Source of the DNA: Symbiodinium natans
Taxonomy: Eukaryota > Sar > Dinophyceae > Suessiales > Symbiodiniaceae
NCBI GenBank assembly: GCA_905221605.1
Contig: CAJNDS010002095.1
Span: 315,001-377,500, forward strand
Direction: 5' to 3'
DNA: 62,500 nucleotides
Of the stretch, positions 48,645 through 58,842 are shown piece by piece; positions within the stretch are counted from its first letter, which is position 1; every line of letters begins with the position of its first letter. The position numbers and the translations under genes were made by a program. A model generated the notes under the pieces. The model searched no databases, was not told the origin of the DNA, and saw nothing but the letters and a program-made list of their open reading frames with translations.

Positions 48645-48834
48645 TGACCCTTGCGATTTCCGAAAAAACCTCGGCCAGAACCCTCCCCTCCGAGGGTGTA
48701 GGTAACAAGACGAAGGTTTGCAGTTTGAGTTTAGGAGGTCCGGAGACTGAGAGTTGCCTTGCTGGCTCAGCTTTCTTTGACGGAGAAATGTTTAACTTGG
48801 GGTTGTAACTGAGAACTCGCAAAGTAAAAGGCAT
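48645..48834 (-). CDS. candidate exon
   Basis: A minus frame of about 63 codons (FTLRVLSYNPKLNISPSKKA, LKLQTFVLLPTPSEGRVLAE, VFSEIARVR) with mixed beta/helix character. Probably the same gene as 48,490-48,580. Product unknown. Confidence 0.45.
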
Positions 48835-49516
48835 TGAAGGTCACCTACTCATCCGCTAAGGTTAGGGGGCCTCTATAGGGTCTAAAGGGGTGCCCTAACC
48901 GGTGAAACCAAAGCTGTAGGCTTAGTTGCTGCGTTCATAAGCCCCAAAAAACTGTGCACTTTCAGTCCTGCAGGGGATTATAGTATCCCAAAAAGTGGAA
49001 AGTGTACTCATTCAGCTGCTAAGTAAGCTTGGGCAGTTGGGGTTCAGGTCCCAAACTACTTTGTCATGCCCCTGCCGTTCTTACAGGCATGGCTTTAGTT
49101 TAAAAAAAGCATCCCCAGCAGGATGCTCCTTATATGCACACACTGCAACCTTCATGACTCATCAAAATCCATTTGAAACCACCTACTTCTCTTCTCATCG
49201 CGATTCCAGGTCGCACTCTGTCACGGCGGCAACATCTGGACAACGGCGGGCACGGCACAAACAACGCCGAGCGCTGAACTACTACACAAGATGAACGTGT
49301 TGTACTGTACAAGCTTTATCGTACAGCCTGTACAAGCTTTAGTCTCACGGCCCACAAGGGCACAGCAAGAGATGGTACCTACTGCTTCGTTCGTGCAAAA
49401 GAAGTCGAACGTGCTAAACCCTAAACCCTAACCCTAAACCCTAAACCCTAAACCCTTGAAATGGTTGGTTCTTCGGTCTCATTGCAGACGTTAGCCTGTG
49501 GATGAATTCAAGACCT

Positions 49517-49760
49517 CGGGGCCTTGGCTGACTTCTGAACCCCTCCTGAAAAGTTTAACTTTTAGGCTCCTTACGGTAGTTTCTACTAAACCCTAAACCC
49601 TAAACCCTAAACCCTGAACCCTAAACCCTAAACCCTAAACCCTAAACCCTAAACCCAAAGTTTAAAGTCCTAAAAGCCAACCCTAAACCCTAGACCCTAG
49701 ACCCTAAACCCTAAACCCTAAACCCTAAAGTTTACAGTCCTGAAAGCCAGCCAGAAGAAA
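49517..49760. mobile_element. family-F element with nested telomere arrays, copy 1
   Basis: Begins CCTTGGCTGACTTCTGA and ends CCAGCCAGAAGAAAGCCAAG, a rough inverted repeat. Inside are TTTTAGGCTCCTTACGGTAG and two C-strand arrays (49,585-49,655 and 49,680-49,728). The copy at 57,297-57,416 has the same ends and no telomere array, so the arrays were added to this copy. Confidence 0.65.
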
Positions 49761-49769
49761 GCCAAGGGG

Positions 49770-49854
49770 CAGGCATGGATCGATTCAGGTACTCGCGCTC
49801 CCACTGCTCCACGCGCGCACGGCTGTGCCCATCTTCCGCAAGGATGTCCTGCAG
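49770..49854 (-). CDS. exon following a telomere-repeat intron
   Basis: The minus frame starts LQDILAEDGHSRARVEQWER and continues EYLNRSM. Its first nine codons repeat the end of the preceding exon (49,889-49,915), separated by three telomere units. Product unknown, charged helical segment. Confidence 0.6.
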
Positions 49855-49915
49855 GGTTTAGGGTTTAGGGTTTAGGGTGAGGAAGGTTCCCATCTTCTGC
49901 AAGGATGTCCTGCAG
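49828..49915. repeat. 27-bp exonic direct repeat flanking a telomere insertion
   Basis: Copies at 49,828-49,854 and 49,889-49,915 differ at one base (CTTCCGC versus CTTCTGC). Between them: 34 bp with GGTTTAGGGTTTAGGG, TTTAGGG and TGAGGAAGGTT. The unit is 61 bp, not a multiple of three, and on minus the insertion brings an in-frame TAA. Confidence 0.9.
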
Positions 49916-49994
49916 CTCCGACGCGATCGCCGAGACGGTGCTTTCACACGCCTTGGCCCTCTGCTCCTTTGGCTTGGTTTTCAGGAACTTAAAC
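49889..49994 (-). CDS. exon preceding a telomere-repeat intron
   Basis: The minus frame KFLKTKPKEQRAKACESTVS, then AIASELQDILAEDG. Highly protein-like, charged and helical. Read together with 49,770-49,854 after removing one 61-bp unit, it gives a single continuous helical segment. Product unknown. Confidence 0.6.
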
Positions 49995-50469
49995 AACACA
50001 AGTACAGATAATATGGATGTTATAACGGTGGTAATTCAAGTTTCCTTGTTGTGGTAGCCATATTCTTGCATATCTATAGTATATCCTAAAGTGTCTTGAG
50101 GAAGACCTGAAGCCCTAAACCTTTAAAACCCTTAAAACCGTTTAAACTCCTTAAAACACCTAAAACAGTGAAACCCTTTAAGCCCTTTAAACCCTGTAAG
50201 CCCTAACCCTGCCCCAGATAACCCTCTAATCCTAAACCCTGAACCTATAACCCTACAACCCTGCAACCCTACAACCATATAACCCTACAACCCTAAACCC
50301 TAAAGCCTAAACCCTAAACCCTAAGCCCTCAGCCCTAAGCCCCAAGCTCTAAGCCCTAAACCCTGCCCTGTACTAGCCCTGAACCCCGTAGCACCCTGTC
50401 CTGCGCCTGACACCGTAAAACCCTACAACCCTAAACCAACAAATCTTTTTAAACCGTAAACCGTAACCC

Positions 50470-50625
50470 GTAAACCCTAAACCCTAAACCCGAAGCCCTA
50501 AACCCTAAACCCTAAACCCTAAACCCTAAACCCTATAAACCCTAAACCCTAAACCCTAAACCCTAAACCCTAAACCCTAAACCCTAAACCCTAAACCCTA
50601 AACCCTAAACCCTAAACCCTACCAC
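50470..50625. repeat. C-strand telomere array, largely perfect
   Basis: About 18 CCCTAAA units plus one CCCTATAAA, abutting the coding island at 50,625. Confidence 0.95.
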
Positions 50626-50712
50626 TCTTCAGTCCTGCGCCTTGCACGAGAAAGGGTCGGAGAGGGCGGCCATAAGCCGTCCGACTCCGGAGGCCCAGGG
50701 CTTCATCAGCTC
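50625..50712 (-). CDS. candidate exon
   Basis: Minus frame LGELMKPWASGVGRLMAALS, then DPFSCKAQ, followed by GACTGA or GAAGAG. C-strand array on the left and TTTAGGG on the right. Could end the protein (QD then TGA) or splice on. Product unknown. Confidence 0.5.
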
Positions 50713-50989
50713 GCCTAGGTTTAGGGTTTAGGGGGCGGCGTTAGGTTTCCTTCTATACCCCTAGGCCACCCTCAGTCAGCCCCCCCCCCCCCCAAATGGC
50801 GCTTCTTTTTGCTGTTGGTTTTCTTTTTTTGCTCGGCTCTTGTTGTTGCAGGTTGCCCTCCTCCAAAAATGGAACTTCTTATACCCTAAACCCTAATTCC
50901 GCATGTCCAAACCAGATGAACTCCCTGAGTGCTAGGCCTCTAAACCCTAAACTGCCCTAAACCCTTAATCTCCCTACACCCGAAACCCC

Positions 50990-51150
50990 AAAACCCAAAA
51001 CCCCTAAACCCCTAAACCCCCTAAACCCCTAAACCCCTAAACCCCTAAACCCCTAAACCCCTAAACCACTAAAACCCTAAACCCCTAAAACCCTAAACCC
51101 CTAAACCCTAAACCCCTAAACCCCTAAACCCTAAACCCTAAACCGCCCTC
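50990..51150. repeat. CCCCTAAA-variant C-strand array
   Basis: Dominated by 8-bp CCCCTAAA units mixed with CCCTAAA, a locally homogenised variant. Confidence 0.9.
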
Positions 51151-51489
51151 CCCCCGACAGAAAAAAAATACTACTAGGCATCCCAGGGGTGGTCTTTGTT
51201 TTTGCCTGCAGTCCTAAACCCCCCCCCACCCCCGCAACGAAAAGGGAATGAGAGGCCTACTGGGCATCCTAGGACCCATCCTACGAGGGGGGCGTGGCTC
51301 CGAGTCACTTAGTCTTTCCCGGTCGCTCACGGACTCTTCCGGGCCCTGCGTGTCGCGGACGTAAAAGCACAAGGCCCCTGCGGCGACCTTTCAGGGGGAG
51401 GATAGGGTTTATTTAGGGTTTAATGTTTAGGGTTTAGGGCTTAGGGCTAGGGCTTAGGGCTTAGGGCTTAGGGTTTAGGGTTTAGGGCA

Positions 51490-51835
51490 GACAGGCTTGT
51501 GCCGATTCTTATGGACTGTACAGGGTGTCAGATAGGAGGAGTTCCAGTCAAGGTAGGCGGTCCTATTTTGATAGGTCACTGGAACTAATTGGGGCGGTAG
51601 CAGCGCAAGGGTTTGTGTACTTCTCAAGTGATAGACTCTTTGTAGCCCTCCATAAAGACCCTGAAACACTTTTTTTGCATCCCCCCAAGGCACCGAGAAC
51701 AGGAATAGGTAGAGGAGCTTCGCTTTCCAGGCGGCCCTCGGGCGGGGCTTGCTTTTGGCAGCCGGCTGCTTGGACAGGATGTTCACGACCACTCCCCTGC
51801 GGGCAACCTGCTGGAAAAAAAGCCCTAGAAATGGG
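51490..51835 (-). CDS. candidate exon with hydrophobic segment
   Basis: On minus: TTTTTTTCCAGCAG acceptor context, then VARRGVVVNILSKQPAAKSK, WKAKLLYLFLFSVPWGD (likely membrane segment), then VYHLRSTQTLALLPPQLVPV. Open to about 51,475, where G-strand repeats start, so the true end is unclear. Product unknown. Confidence 0.45.
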
Positions 51836-51962
51836 ACCGTCGACCCCTTTTTAGGGTTTAGGGTTTAGGGTTGGGGTTTAGGGTCATCTCTACATAATTC
51901 TACAAAGGTAGATGGACCGAAACTTTTTGGGGTTCATTTAGCCCGCGGAACATTGTAGAACT

Positions 51963-52107
51963 CATGCCGCGATTGGAGTGCCGCTGTTCCTTTCCTCGCC
52001 GCACTGCTGGATCTCTGCTGCGTCATCGCGGGCTCGACCAATCGTGCGAAACCTTCGAAAAAACGAAGCAGCTCGCGCAAGCTCGAGCGGGAACGCGGCT
52101 TAGTCTT
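51963..52107 (-). CDS. candidate exon
   Basis: Minus frame KTKPRSRSSLRELLRFFEGF, ARLVEPAMTQQRSSSAARKG, TAALQSRHE. Helical and basic. Lies just upstream (sense) of the 51.8-kb island. A plus frame overlaps but is Cys/Ser-rich. Confidence 0.45.
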
Positions 52108-52321
52108 AGAGTCTCTGAAGCGGAACTCTGCAATTACTGCTTAGCTTTGAACCCGATCATGGGCATGCTTTTGATTTACGATGTATGGCTGTAGAGCTGC
52201 ATCATTAACAGCCATGTGCTTTTGTATATACTATTGTATTGTTATTATTATGACTATTATTATCATTATTAATACTACTATTATTATCAATATTATTTTT
52301 ATATAATATAATATAATGCCC

Positions 52322-52432
52322 CTCGAGGCTGCAAATGGCCGCAGCAGGGCACACAATGCAAGGAGAAACGTCGGACTGCTTCTTTAAACGACTCGACTTT
52401 CCGAGGAACCTCGGCAGCAACTAGGACTGGTT
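52322..52432 (-). CDS. candidate exon
   Basis: Minus frame PVLVAAEVPRKVESFKEAVR, RFSLHCVPCCGHLQPRG, about 37 codons. The AT-rich stretch 52,220-52,320 with ATT/ATA triplets follows it in sense direction and is likely intronic. Confidence 0.45.
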
Positions 52433-52849
52433 CCCTTGCTTGATATTATAGAGTTTACACATAGGAAAAATACCCCACGCGCCCCTCCGGACGCCTCCCC
52501 AAGAAAAAATGACATATTCCGCTCACGGGTCCTAGACAACCTCATGGAAGCATCTCTGCTGAGATCATGGCTGCCCTAAACCCTAAACCCTAAACCCTAA
52601 ACCCGAAAAATGTAGGCCAAGGCGGTCTGCCATTGGGGCTTGCACAGAGGGCAGGGGTCTGAGGACTGAAGCCCACGCAAAGAAAGAGAGGCACTTAATG
52701 CATGAAGTTGCCTTCGATACACAGAGCAAGTCCTACGGCGCAGGGACCTTCTAGGAAGGGGTTAGAAAGCTTAGACTCCACCTCCCAACAACCCTAAACC
52801 CTAAACTCTAAACAGGAAACCCTATAAACCCATGAACAAAACAAGAAGC

Positions 52850-52940
52850 CCTATGTCAAGCGTGCTCTCGCGTACACCCTCCGGCAACGACTCGCGCTGC
52901 TTGCGGAAGTCATGGAGCAATGCCTGCGAAGGGGGAGGGG
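52850..52940 (-). CDS. candidate exon with classical acceptor
   Basis: On minus: CCTCCCCCTCCCCCTTCGCAG acceptor (long pyrimidine tract), then ALLHDFRKQRESLPEGVRES, TLDIG. A GTGTACG donor could follow the LPEG codons. C-strand repeats on the left, G-strand arrays on the right. Confidence 0.5.
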
Positions 52941-53021
52941 GAGGGGGCATTTGTGCCGGGGCTTGCAAAGGATGCGATACAGTTAGCATTTTAGGGTTAG
53001 GGTTTAGGGTTTAGGGTTTAG

Positions 53022-53115
53022 GGTTTGGGGTTTGGGGTTTGGGGTTTGGGGTTTGGGGTTTGGGGTTTGGGGTTTGGGGTTTGGGGTTTGGGGTTTGGGG
53101 TTTGGGGTTTGGGGT
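53022..53115. repeat. TTTGGGG tandem array
   Basis: About 13 nearly perfect TTTGGGG units adjoining TTTAGGG units on the left: a homogenised single-base variant of the telomere repeat. Confidence 0.95.
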
Positions 53116-53306
53116 TTTTGTTAGGGCTTAGGGTTACAAGGATGGTCTATTCCACTCTCTAACCCCTTAAACTTAAATCGGTCCTTTATAGGGTTGATTA
53201 TGGGGATCATGAGGCCTCATTGACCATCCTGGTAGGAACGTTGCTGGATGTCGAGAGCCCTAAACCCTAATACCCCCAAACCCTAATGACCTAATGCCCT
53301 AAAGCC

Positions 53307-53450
53307 TACTTGGAGGTTCATGGTACTTATGAACCAAGTAGAACTGTACTTAACCATATTAGGATCATATTAGGGCACTTAAGGGGCTTACAAGTGGGTT
53401 ATAAGTACAGTTAGTACAATTGGTTAATATGTACCATGAACCTCCAAGTA
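53307..53450. mobile_element. family-A palindromic element, copy 3
   Basis: 144 bp with perfect 17-bp terminal inverted repeats: TACTTGGAGGTTCATGG and CCATGAACCTCCAAGTA. The best-preserved ends of the family. Confidence 0.85.
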
Positions 53451-54319
53451 AAACCCTATATCCTCCAAATGCATCGCCCAAAGGATCCAGATACCTTCAG
53501 AATGGGAAGACTCTAATCTTGCCACTGTAAACTATCAATCTACTTATAGGAGTGGATGAACCCGTTCGGGAGAGGAGACATGCCCTGAAGGAGGGGGTCT
53601 GAGCCCAGCTCACCAGGACAGGCTGTCTAGGGGTTATAGATTAGGGGCCATGAAGCGTCATCACCGGTACAAGGCCCTCTGCTTAGAGCAGCCCATCCTA
53701 GGAATAGGGATCATTTTGTGAGCAGGTCGGGGAGGCTCAGTTGCTTTAACTGCCCAAGATGATGGGAAACATCGTTGACCTTGCACTGGGCAACTGTTGA
53801 AGGAAAAGTTGGTCAAAGGCCGCCAAGGTTTTCAACCACTCCTGCCTTCAAAGATACGTGGGAGCCCAAACCCTCTTCGCAACAACAAGCCGAACAGCGA
53901 ATTGCTGGTCGAACAACAGCTATGAAAAAAGAGGACTATACCAGTATGGGCTTTTAGGCCCGATAATCCAAATAATCAGACCTTTTCAGGGGCCTTAGGT
54001 TGTTCTGGTAGAATAGTCCATGCTGGTACAGCAGAAGGTGCAGGCGCACTTTTCCGTCTGGCGGAGCAGGGTGTCTGGCACGCAACATTTATTAGCTTAC
54101 AGCCGAAGATCCCCGTGAGTGGCCGGCGCAACTAAGTGGGCCGAGGTAGCGGGCCAAGAAACTATACTTGAAACACTAGAAAAGCCTTAAACACCAACAA
54201 AAAGGAAACCACACGAAACTTGAAACCCTATACCCTAAACCCTAAACCCTAAACCCTAAACCCTAACACCCTAAACCCTAACGCCCTAAAACAAAAACCT
54301 CTAAACAACACTTTCCAAT

Positions 54320-54396
54320 CTCCACCCGCTCGGTTGCGGAGGCACCTGGGGATCCCTTGGCTTCGCCGTGGAACTCGCGGAAGGATGGCAGGACGG
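54320..54396 (-). CDS. candidate exon
   Basis: Minus frame TVLPSFREFHGEAKGSPGAS, ATERVEIGK. C-strand repeats on the left (54,235-54,290) and a long TTTAGGG array immediately on the right, giving the C-array - exon - G-array layout. Product unknown. Confidence 0.5.
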
Positions 54397-54560
54397 TTAG
54401 GGTTTAGGGTTCAGGGTTTAGGGTTTAGGGTTTAGGGTTTAGGGTTTAGGGTTTAGGGTTTAGGGTTTAGGGTTTAGGGTTTAGGGTTTAGGGTTTAGGG
54501 TTTAGTGTTTAGTGTTTAGGGTTTAGGGTTTAGGGTTTCGGGTTTCGGGTTTAAGGCTTA
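54393..54560. repeat. long G-strand telomere array
   Basis: About 20 TTTAGGG units with TTCAGGG, TTTAGTG and TTTCGGG variants, directly abutting the coding island. Confidence 0.95.
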
Positions 54561-54789
54561 TTAGGGTCCGGGTTTAGGGGGTTTAGGGTCCTTCAGTTTA
54601 GGGTGTAGGGGCTCAGGGGTCTAAAGCTTTGGGGGCTTTTAGAACTTTGGGGTTTGCTTTCAGGGTTTCAGTTTCGTTGCGCCCTTTGTTCAAGATTCAT
54701 GCAGGCTTTCATTCAGCCTACAAGGCCATTAAGGGTTTAAGGCGGTTTGTTTCTAGGGTCTGCAGGGCTTCGAGCTTGCGGGGCGTGGG

Positions 54790-54950
54790 ATTCCTGGTTG
54801 CAGTCCTTTCCCTCTTGCCGGCCTCCCCACTCATGGCCTTGAGGGACTCTCAAGGGGGTGAGAAGCTCACGCTTTGGGCGGGTGGGCGCCAGCACAGCCC
54901 CCGCTGTCGACACTAGCAGCAGCTCTTGAAGAGCGGAAGCACGTTCAGAG
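54790..54950 (-). CDS. candidate exon
   Basis: Minus frame VSERASALQELLLVSTAGAV, LAPTRPKRELLTPLRVPQGH. A CCCTAAA array (54,950-55,030) is on its upstream side, the reverse of the usual arrangement. A plus frame of 95 codons overlaps. Confidence 0.4.
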
Positions 54951-55039
54951 ACTAAACCCTAAACCCTAAACCCTAAACCCTAAACCCTAAACCCTAAACC
55001 CTAAACCCTAAACCCTAAACCCTAAACCCCACAACCCCT

Positions 55040-55195
55040 TAAACACAAGCACAGTCGACAGCTGGAGGATGGCGCATGGCATCCTCAAGCTTGCTCGAAC
55101 CCGACTTGGGTCCCTCCCCCGCGAAGGAGATGTTCTCAACTTCGGGGTGTCTGCAAAACGTGTGAAACAGATCCACCGAACCACATTCTACCATA
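55040..55195 (-). CDS. candidate exon
   Basis: Minus frame FMENMVECGSVDLFHTFCRH, PEVENISFAGEGPKSGSSKL, EDAMRHPPAVD: about 51 codons, strongly protein-like. A plus frame (GSLPREGDVLNFGVSAKRV) is also open. Probably the exon before 54,790-54,950, with the intervening perfect telomere array as a short intron. Confidence 0.45.
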
Positions 55196-55953
55196 TTCTC
55201 CATGAATAAGGGAGCGTGCTAAGCTATAAGCCCCGTAGGCATGTCAGCGCATGAGGGAGATGTAGCGGAGACAGTCTGAGAGTCTTCAAAGTCTACGAAA
55301 CCGAAACTGTGCATATGCTTCCGTGTACACCGTCATTATGCGAAAGCAGGCAGCTTGGCGTCGGCACTAGCCGGGCTGGACATTGGTCTCAGCAACCACA
55401 CTGACCTGACTCGCAAAGTGGTGGGACCCGATGTTGTTCGTACATTCTTCTTGTGGCCCCGTATCCAAATATGGGTATTTCAAAAAATAGGGGTCCTAAA
55501 AGGGTACCCCCCAAAACGGGTACTCCTATTTTGGGAAACCCCCATATCATGATAAGGGGGGACCCTTTTGTGGGTTCGTTACTTTCTAAGGGAACCTGGA
55601 AAAACAAAAAAGGGGAAAGGGTATACCACTGCGCCAGCAAGTTTCTGGGGTGGAGGCTATGAGTAAATATCGAGAACACCCAGACCCCTGGGAGGATTAA
55701 AAAAAACAGATCCCTTCAAGGGTTCCTAAGAATGACCCAATAGTGGTGCTTCTTGGGGGTTGTACTTTTTGCAGTTAACCCCGAACCTGTTCCGTGCGCG
55801 CGGCGGGGTGGATGTCGTTGCCTCTGCCACCTTCGAGGTCCTTGGTCGCGCATGGAGTGCAGCCTCCCCCAAATTGTGGGGGTTAAGGGTTGTGGGTTGG
55901 GATGTCTGTCCTTAAGGGGTTAGGGTTTGGGGTTTAGGGTTTAGGGTTTAGGG

Positions 55954-56039
55954 TTGGGATGTTCCGCCTTGTTCTAACAGTAAGATTATGGCACCCCCTT
56001 GTAGAATGGTGTTACTCTAAGGGGGAGGGAACATCCCAA
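55954..56039. mobile_element. family-B palindromic element, copy 3
   Basis: Starts TTGGGATGTTCCGCCTTGTT and ends AAGGGGGAGGGAACATCCCAA: 86 bp with both terminal arms intact. Confidence 0.75.
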
Positions 56040-56196
56040 GTTGTGGGGGTTACTGTAAGGGCCGAAGGGCGCATCAAACTAAATCCTCAAACTATACCTA
56101 TATAAGCCCCCCCCCCCCCACAGATCCCCTTTTTGTGAAGCTGGTGGGAGCGGCAAGACAAGATAGAAAACGGCGCCAGGGCTTAGAGTTTGAGGT

Positions 56197-56363
56197 TTTA
56201 CTTCCTTCTCCAACAACCAAGGGGAAGAAAAAGGTCAAACTTTATTCTTCTTCCTAAATATATGGAAACCCCAACAAAGTTTAACAAAAGGAAACCCCAA
56301 AAACGTTTAAAAACACAAGGAAACCCCAAACAAGTTTAAAGTTCAACTAGTGGCTGAGTAAGT
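56197..56363. mobile_element. family-E element, diverged copy
   Basis: Shares with 19,715-19,883 the order ACTTC, ACAACCAAGGGGAA, AAACTTTA, repeated AAGGAAACCCCAA blocks and CAAGTTTAAAGTTC. The ends (TTACTTCCTTCTCC, GGCTGAGTAAG) are weaker. Confidence 0.55.
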
Positions 56364-56721
56364 TGAAGCTTCAAGGATCATCATGCTCCCCAAAGGGTCC
56401 TAAGTACCCCCTTGGGGGACCCTAAACCCCAAACCCTAAACCCTAAACCATAATCGCATTCCTGTTAAAGAAGCCCTACCTTCTACTATGCAGGTACTTA
56501 GGACCCTTTGGGCTCATGATGCTTTGGTATTATGCTGGATGGCGTTCACCCAAACTGCTCAGCAGAACCTGGACATAGCAACAAACCTCCAAGTCATGCA
56601 CCCTATACATATTAAACCTCTGCAGACCCTGTAAACCTTACAAACCCTGTAGACCCTATCCACCCTATAGCCCGTATAAACTAAGCCTTGAACCCGAAAC
56701 CCTAAACCCTGAAACCCAACC

Positions 56722-56822
56722 AGCCCCGTACTGCCCGCGAAAACTGCGGCCAAGTGTCGATCTCCGCCATGCCGTTTCTCCCGACACTGGGTATGTCCTC
56801 GAGGTGCAGAGCCGGGAGGTTT
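56722..56822 (-). CDS. candidate exon
   Basis: Minus frame LPALHLEDIPSVGRNGMAEI, DTWPQFSRAVRGWL. Telomere-type CCCTAAACCCTGAAACC on the left, TTTGGGG/TTTAGGG on the right. Product unknown. Confidence 0.5.
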
Positions 56823-57296
56823 GGGGTTTGGGCTTGAGGGTTTAGGGCGTAGGTCGCGGTATTATGAGATATGGTAGCAACTACGAGAATAGGCCATTGG
56901 AACTGGAGTTCCCCCCTTTTCTGAAATCTTGACTAAACCCCAAACCCTAAACCCCAAACCCTAAACCCTACAACTCTCATGTTTACGTGGGGTTCAAAGG
57001 TTGCAGGCCGAGTTGAGGCTGCAGCTCGGAAAAGCAGGGTAGGGCGTTTAGGGTTTAGGGTTTAGGGTTTAGGGTTTAGGGTTTAGAGATTGGGGTTTAG
57101 GGTTCTAGGGTTCTAGGGTTCTAGGGTTCGTGCCCCAACTCCCTAACGACGGCGGCGTCTAGGGGCGGGTTTGGGGTGAGGGCCGCTACTCCCAAAAGCA
57201 CTGTATTCCTGTATCCCAACCAAAAACTCCTAAACAATACGAGTCTTAAGAGCCCCAAAACCCCTAGGCCCCGCAACCCAAACTCGTTGTTGCAAG

Positions 57297-57416
57297 CCTT
57301 GGCTGACTTCTGACCAGCTCGTAAAAGCTCAAATTTTAGGCTACTTATTGTAGTTTCTACGAAGATCCTGAAGGTTAAAATCCTAAGGGCCAGCCATAAG
57401 AAATCCAAAAAGCCTT
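57297..57416. mobile_element. family-F element, copy 2 (no telomere insert)
   Basis: CCTTGGCTGACTTCTGACC at the left, CCAGCCATAAGAAATCC at the right, and TTTTAGGCTACTTATTGTAG in the middle. Compare 49,517-49,760. Confidence 0.6.
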
Positions 57417-57447
57417 GTTGGAACCACAAAGCGGGACGGCACTTACT

Positions 57448-57505
57448 GTGGCACTGCAGGCGAAGGGCAGGCGGCTGGTAGCTGGTGCTTTGACCAGCCT
57501 GGCAA
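57448..57505 (-). CDS. candidate exon with canonical donor
   Basis: Minus frame NLARLVKAPATSRLPFACSA, followed by GTAAGTG, a canonical donor. G-strand repeat on its upstream (right) side at 57,507-57,550. Confidence 0.5.
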
Positions 57506-57659
57506 GGTTTAGGGTTTAGGGTTGAGGGTTTAGGGTTTAGGGGTTAGGGTTTAGCACGATTTTGGGATTCAGGGGTTTGGGTCTTTCAGGGTCGGGGTCT
57601 TTCAGGGTCGGTTGCCTAGCCAACCTAACACTAAACCCCAAACTCCCTAAAACCCTACA

Positions 57660-57752
57660 CCCGCGGGCTGCTAGTGAGGGTTGAATGACGCGTGCGGTGC
57701 TCGTTGTAGGAGCTTAGGTTCAAGGTGGTAGGATCCCCGGCACAGGCTTTAA
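57660..57752 (-). CDS. candidate exon
   Basis: Minus frame AGDPTTLNLSSYNEHRTRHS, TLTSSPR. CCCTAAAACCCTAC units on the left. Product unknown, hydrophilic. Confidence 0.4.
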
Positions 57753-58329
57753 GGTTTCAGGTATCGGGTGTCTCTTAGGGTAGTTTCATGGTTTCTTAGT
57801 ATGGGCCCCGTAAAAGAACCCCTAACGGAGGTTAGGGACCATATTCAGGGCCCCTAACCGTAAACCCCAAGCCCTAAACCCTAGCCCTAAACCCTAAACC
57901 CTAAACCCTAAACCCTAAGCCCTAAACCTAAGACCCATAAGGGAAGCCTGACAACCCTATAGGGCAGGACCCGGAGAGGGAGCCGCATGCACGTACGAGA
58001 GGCCAGAAGCCCCTGACCACCCTCAACCCTGAACCCCGACAACCAAACCCTAAACCCTAAACCCTAAACTCTAAACCCTAGACCCTAAACCCTAAGCCCT
58101 AAACCCTAACACCTCAACCCGCCGGCCCTAGTAAAACAGCCAGCGCCCCGAGACATATACCCCCTGCCCAAAAAAATAGAAAAAAACACATATACACCCT
58201 AAACCCTAAACCCCATACCCCAAACCCCTATTATAAACCCCAACCCCCCCCCAACAAAAAACAAACTAAACGCCGAGGGCCATGGCTCAGCCTGCGTTGG
58301 AGGCTGAACTTGGGAGGCCACCGAAGAAG

Positions 58330-58810
58330 TACCTCTTCTTCTTTTCTTATTATTATTATGTTCTTATTATGCTTTTATTCATATTCATATTACTATATTA
58401 CGAATACAATTCTGAATATTCTTATTAATCCTGATCAGTCTTGCACTTCTTTTTTGTTCTTATTCTTCTAACTCTTTTATGTGTTGTATCTGTCACGGTT
58501 TTCATAGGCTTGTCTTTCTTGCTCTTCTTGTTCCGACAAATTCTTGTTCTCGTCACTCTTCACCATAGATTCCACATTGCTACGGTTTTGTTTCGGCATT
58601 CTCGGTTTGTGCTGGAGTTGGGGGGCCTCAGGAGGTCTAGGGTTTGGCATTTGGTGTGTTTGACTTGGAGGCTTAGGGCTTCAATCTGTAGATCGACAGA
58701 TCCCTGAATGCATTTTTGTGCATCTAAAGCTTAACGAGATAAGACCTGTGCAAATAGATGCGTATGTATATACATCTATATATATATATGTGCATATATG
58801 TCTATTATAC

Positions 58811-58842
<32 letters not shown>

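Noticed and set aside
49828-49915. CRISPR-like repeat-spacer unit
   Set aside because: Only two repeats, lying in eukaryotic coding sequence; the spacer is telomere repeat.
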